This document shows, in pieces, positions 58,069 to 60,000 of a DNA stretch of 60,000 nt. Source of the stretch: Polytrichum commune (Eukaryota > Streptophyta > Polytrichopsida > Polytrichales > Polytrichaceae); assembly GCA_950295325.1 (NCBI GenBank), contig OX485803.1, positions 35,791,554 to 35,851,553 on the forward strand, in the 5' to 3' direction. The stretch's first letter is position 1, and every line of letters starts with the position of its first letter. The position numbers and the translations under genes are program-made. The notes beneath the pieces are model-generated. The model made no database searches. It had not been told where the DNA came from and worked only from the letters and a program-made list of their open reading frames with translations.

Positions 58069-60000
58069 TCAACCGATTAAATATGCCCAAAATCTCCCCA
58101 GACAGTACTACTGCTGGCACGTTGTCTAAAAACTCTTTGGTCTCCAAGTCGTCGTGTGCTTTGAGTCAAGAGATTCCACTGGTGGTAGCTTATATATTAA
58201 CTTTAGTAATGTTTTGGCACCAATCCAAGCTCTGAGGTTCCACATGCACATGTGCCATTCATGTGTCAACATGAGCTTATTAAATGCACACCTTCTTCAT
58301 GTGTGGCCACCCCTTTAAGGTAGACACCCGGATAAGTTGATTCGGCCACAAAGCGCGGCTTGAAATTTTTGCAACATTTTTTCACAAATGGTGTAGAGGA
58401 GATGTAGAGGAATGCAAGTTGTTTTTTTTTGGTTTTATTCCTTGTAAATACTTAGTTAAGTATTCCCCAAATAGGCAAGTAAGTCAAACCTCCTGCTGTA
58501 CTTGTATAGTAGAGTGTCCCTAATTTGAGCATCAAAATATTTTATTTTACATATGAATGCACACAACATGTAATGGTACCTTAGAGTGATCACAAGTGGT
58601 GTGAAGCACGGCCGATTTGGTTAACCACTCGTCCGGCATGTCATTTGCATCCACCCTATCATTGTATCCTTTGCAAGCCAGTACTGTTACAATTACCCAT
58701 TTTGGGTGCACATAAGAATCGTTCTACTCCCAATTTTGGCCATTCTCGGTTTTCTTTTTTTCTACCTAGGGTTAAATTAGTACCCATTTGAGGTCAACAA
58801 GTTGCATGCATATGGGCATCTTCCGAATTTGCGTTATTTATGCCTACGTACCCAAGTTTCTAGAAGCCGACTTGTACACTTCTAGGCTTTGACTTGGTTT
58901 CATTATGCCCGGTGAAGAAGGGAGGAATTTGAGCCAACTCGGTTGCTATCCTCACCTCTTTATTCTGAACCAATTAATCATTGAAATGCTTTGGACATCC
59001 CTTACTTAAACCATGAAGAAAACACATCAAAATATGGTTTGGCTTGTTTCATAGAGTTTTGATTTTGAACCGGTGATATGGAAAATTAGTAGCCAATTCT
59101 CCTTGTACAATGTTCATGTCCCATGGCGTATATATAAACTCATCCATTGTGGATGGAGGGATGGTACATTGATTGCATTTACTGCATGTGGTACCAATTC
59201 CCAAATACGCACTATTTTCCCAAATCTCAAAATTAGTGAGGGCTGAAGATTTTACTAAGTGATACTAAATTCATGAAAACATGCTCATTTAGCATGCATT
59301 TCAAGAAAATTAGTGCATGCTCCAAGGTTATGTACATTGGTGAGCTTGAAGACACTTCCTCTTCTTCATCTTCTTAGTTGGCGCCACTTGGGAGCCATTC
59401 AACCCTGAGGCATCTCATAACACTAATATATTGAAGAGAGCTTGCATTGAGAGTTTCCAACACTTTGGGCTCCCAAAACCCTAGATCTTTTGATGACACT
59501 AAAACATTGCTTAAAGAGATTCAATATCACCTTCACTAACTTCCCTTACGTATTATTAGCCCACCCTCACTAAATGAGATAATTAGTGTAGTAAAATAAA
59601 ATCCCTTACAAGGGAGTAAGTTCCATGTACACAACACCTATCACGGGCGAGGGTAAAAACATGTGTAGAGCCCTGAGGTTTTCTACAATTTGGATCACAT
59701 ACTTCGAGTTTGTCTACTAAAGCTAGTTTTGTATGATCAACAATAAACTTATAAGGGTAGATTTTTACTGCACCCTCTGTGGTGGGTGTTAGGAAAGAAA
59801 ATTCCCTACAAGGCTGAGGGTCTATTCATTTCAAATAGAGCGCACTGTAGTAATTCAAGGTCTATTATGCCATTTCCGAAGCCAAATAATCTTAAAAGAA
59901 ACACTTACATGCTATAAAATGATTTTATGCGTTTCGCCTTCCCAACAGATGAGTTGACATAGAGACCAAGGGTCCTTAGCTGATTGTGCCAGAAAGTAGT
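58069..60000. other. Gene-free AT-rich DNA
   Basis: No supportable gene up to the window edge. An inverted-repeat element at 59215-59587 is listed separately. Confidence 0.5.
59215..59587. repeat. Inverted-repeat element related to 51684-52142
   Basis: The left end has AAATTAGTGAGGGCTGAAG and the right end CCACCCTCACTAAATGAG, inverted copies around a TTAGTGAGGG core. The inner GATACTAAATTCATGAAAAC also resembles GATACCAAATTTCTTATC at 51738. The copies are old and borders are approximate. Confidence 0.45.

Overview
The window is nuclear DNA from a land plant. The evidence is spliced genes with GT-AG introns, plant-type ribosomal protein L34, a TAF15b-type RNA-binding protein, an ankyrin-PGG membrane protein, En/Spm (CACTA) transposase relics, and MITEs with PIF/Harbinger- and pogo/Emigrant-type ends. 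Only three intact protein genes are convincing in 60 kb, and the rest is AT-rich and repeat-laden. The low gene density, the long ankyrin-PGG protein with a non-canonical PGG motif and the Tc1-like relic hint at a non-flowering plant with a moderately large genome. That is inference at low confidence, and no species call is possible.

Layout. 0-7.7 kb: gene-free DNA with a ~0.9 kb foldback and a TA-flanked pogo-like element. 7.7-12.2 kb: a badly decayed, colinear coding relic on the + strand. It has a BED-like zinc finger at the front and several well-preserved but unidentified blocks. 14.9-16.0 kb: intact TAF15b-like gene on the minus strand, with a ~250-bp tandem duplication directly upstream. 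17.2-17.7 kb: a diverged tandem duplication. 20.2-27.3 kb (GC-richer tail to ~29.6 kb): a decayed CACTA element with two divergent genes, a TNPA/Transposase_24-like relic (minus) and a TNP2-like transposase relic (plus). The latter keeps a recognisable 1.58-kb intron. 31.2-32.2 kb: intact four-exon RPL34 (plus). 36.4-40.1 kb: intact single-exon ankyrin-repeat/PGG membrane protein of 1239 residues (minus), possibly with a remote 5' untranslated exon near 44.2 kb. 46-60 kb: no host gene, but a dense set of DNA transposon relics. These are pogo/Emigrant-like MITEs, two Tourist/Harbinger-like MITEs with 3-bp target duplications, a Tc1/mariner transposase pseudogene, a ~0.66-kb element with a 9-bp duplication, and a 39-bp minisatellite.

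The three live genes look unrelated (translation, RNA processing/transcription, membrane-anchored signalling or defence), as expected for independent plant loci rather than an operon or cluster. The most informative parts for discovery are the unknown decayed coding relic at 7.7-12.2 kb, the Tc1-like relic, the related TA-flanked inverted-repeat elements, and the nested insertions at 57-58 kb, whose approximate empty site is visible at 33.8 kb.
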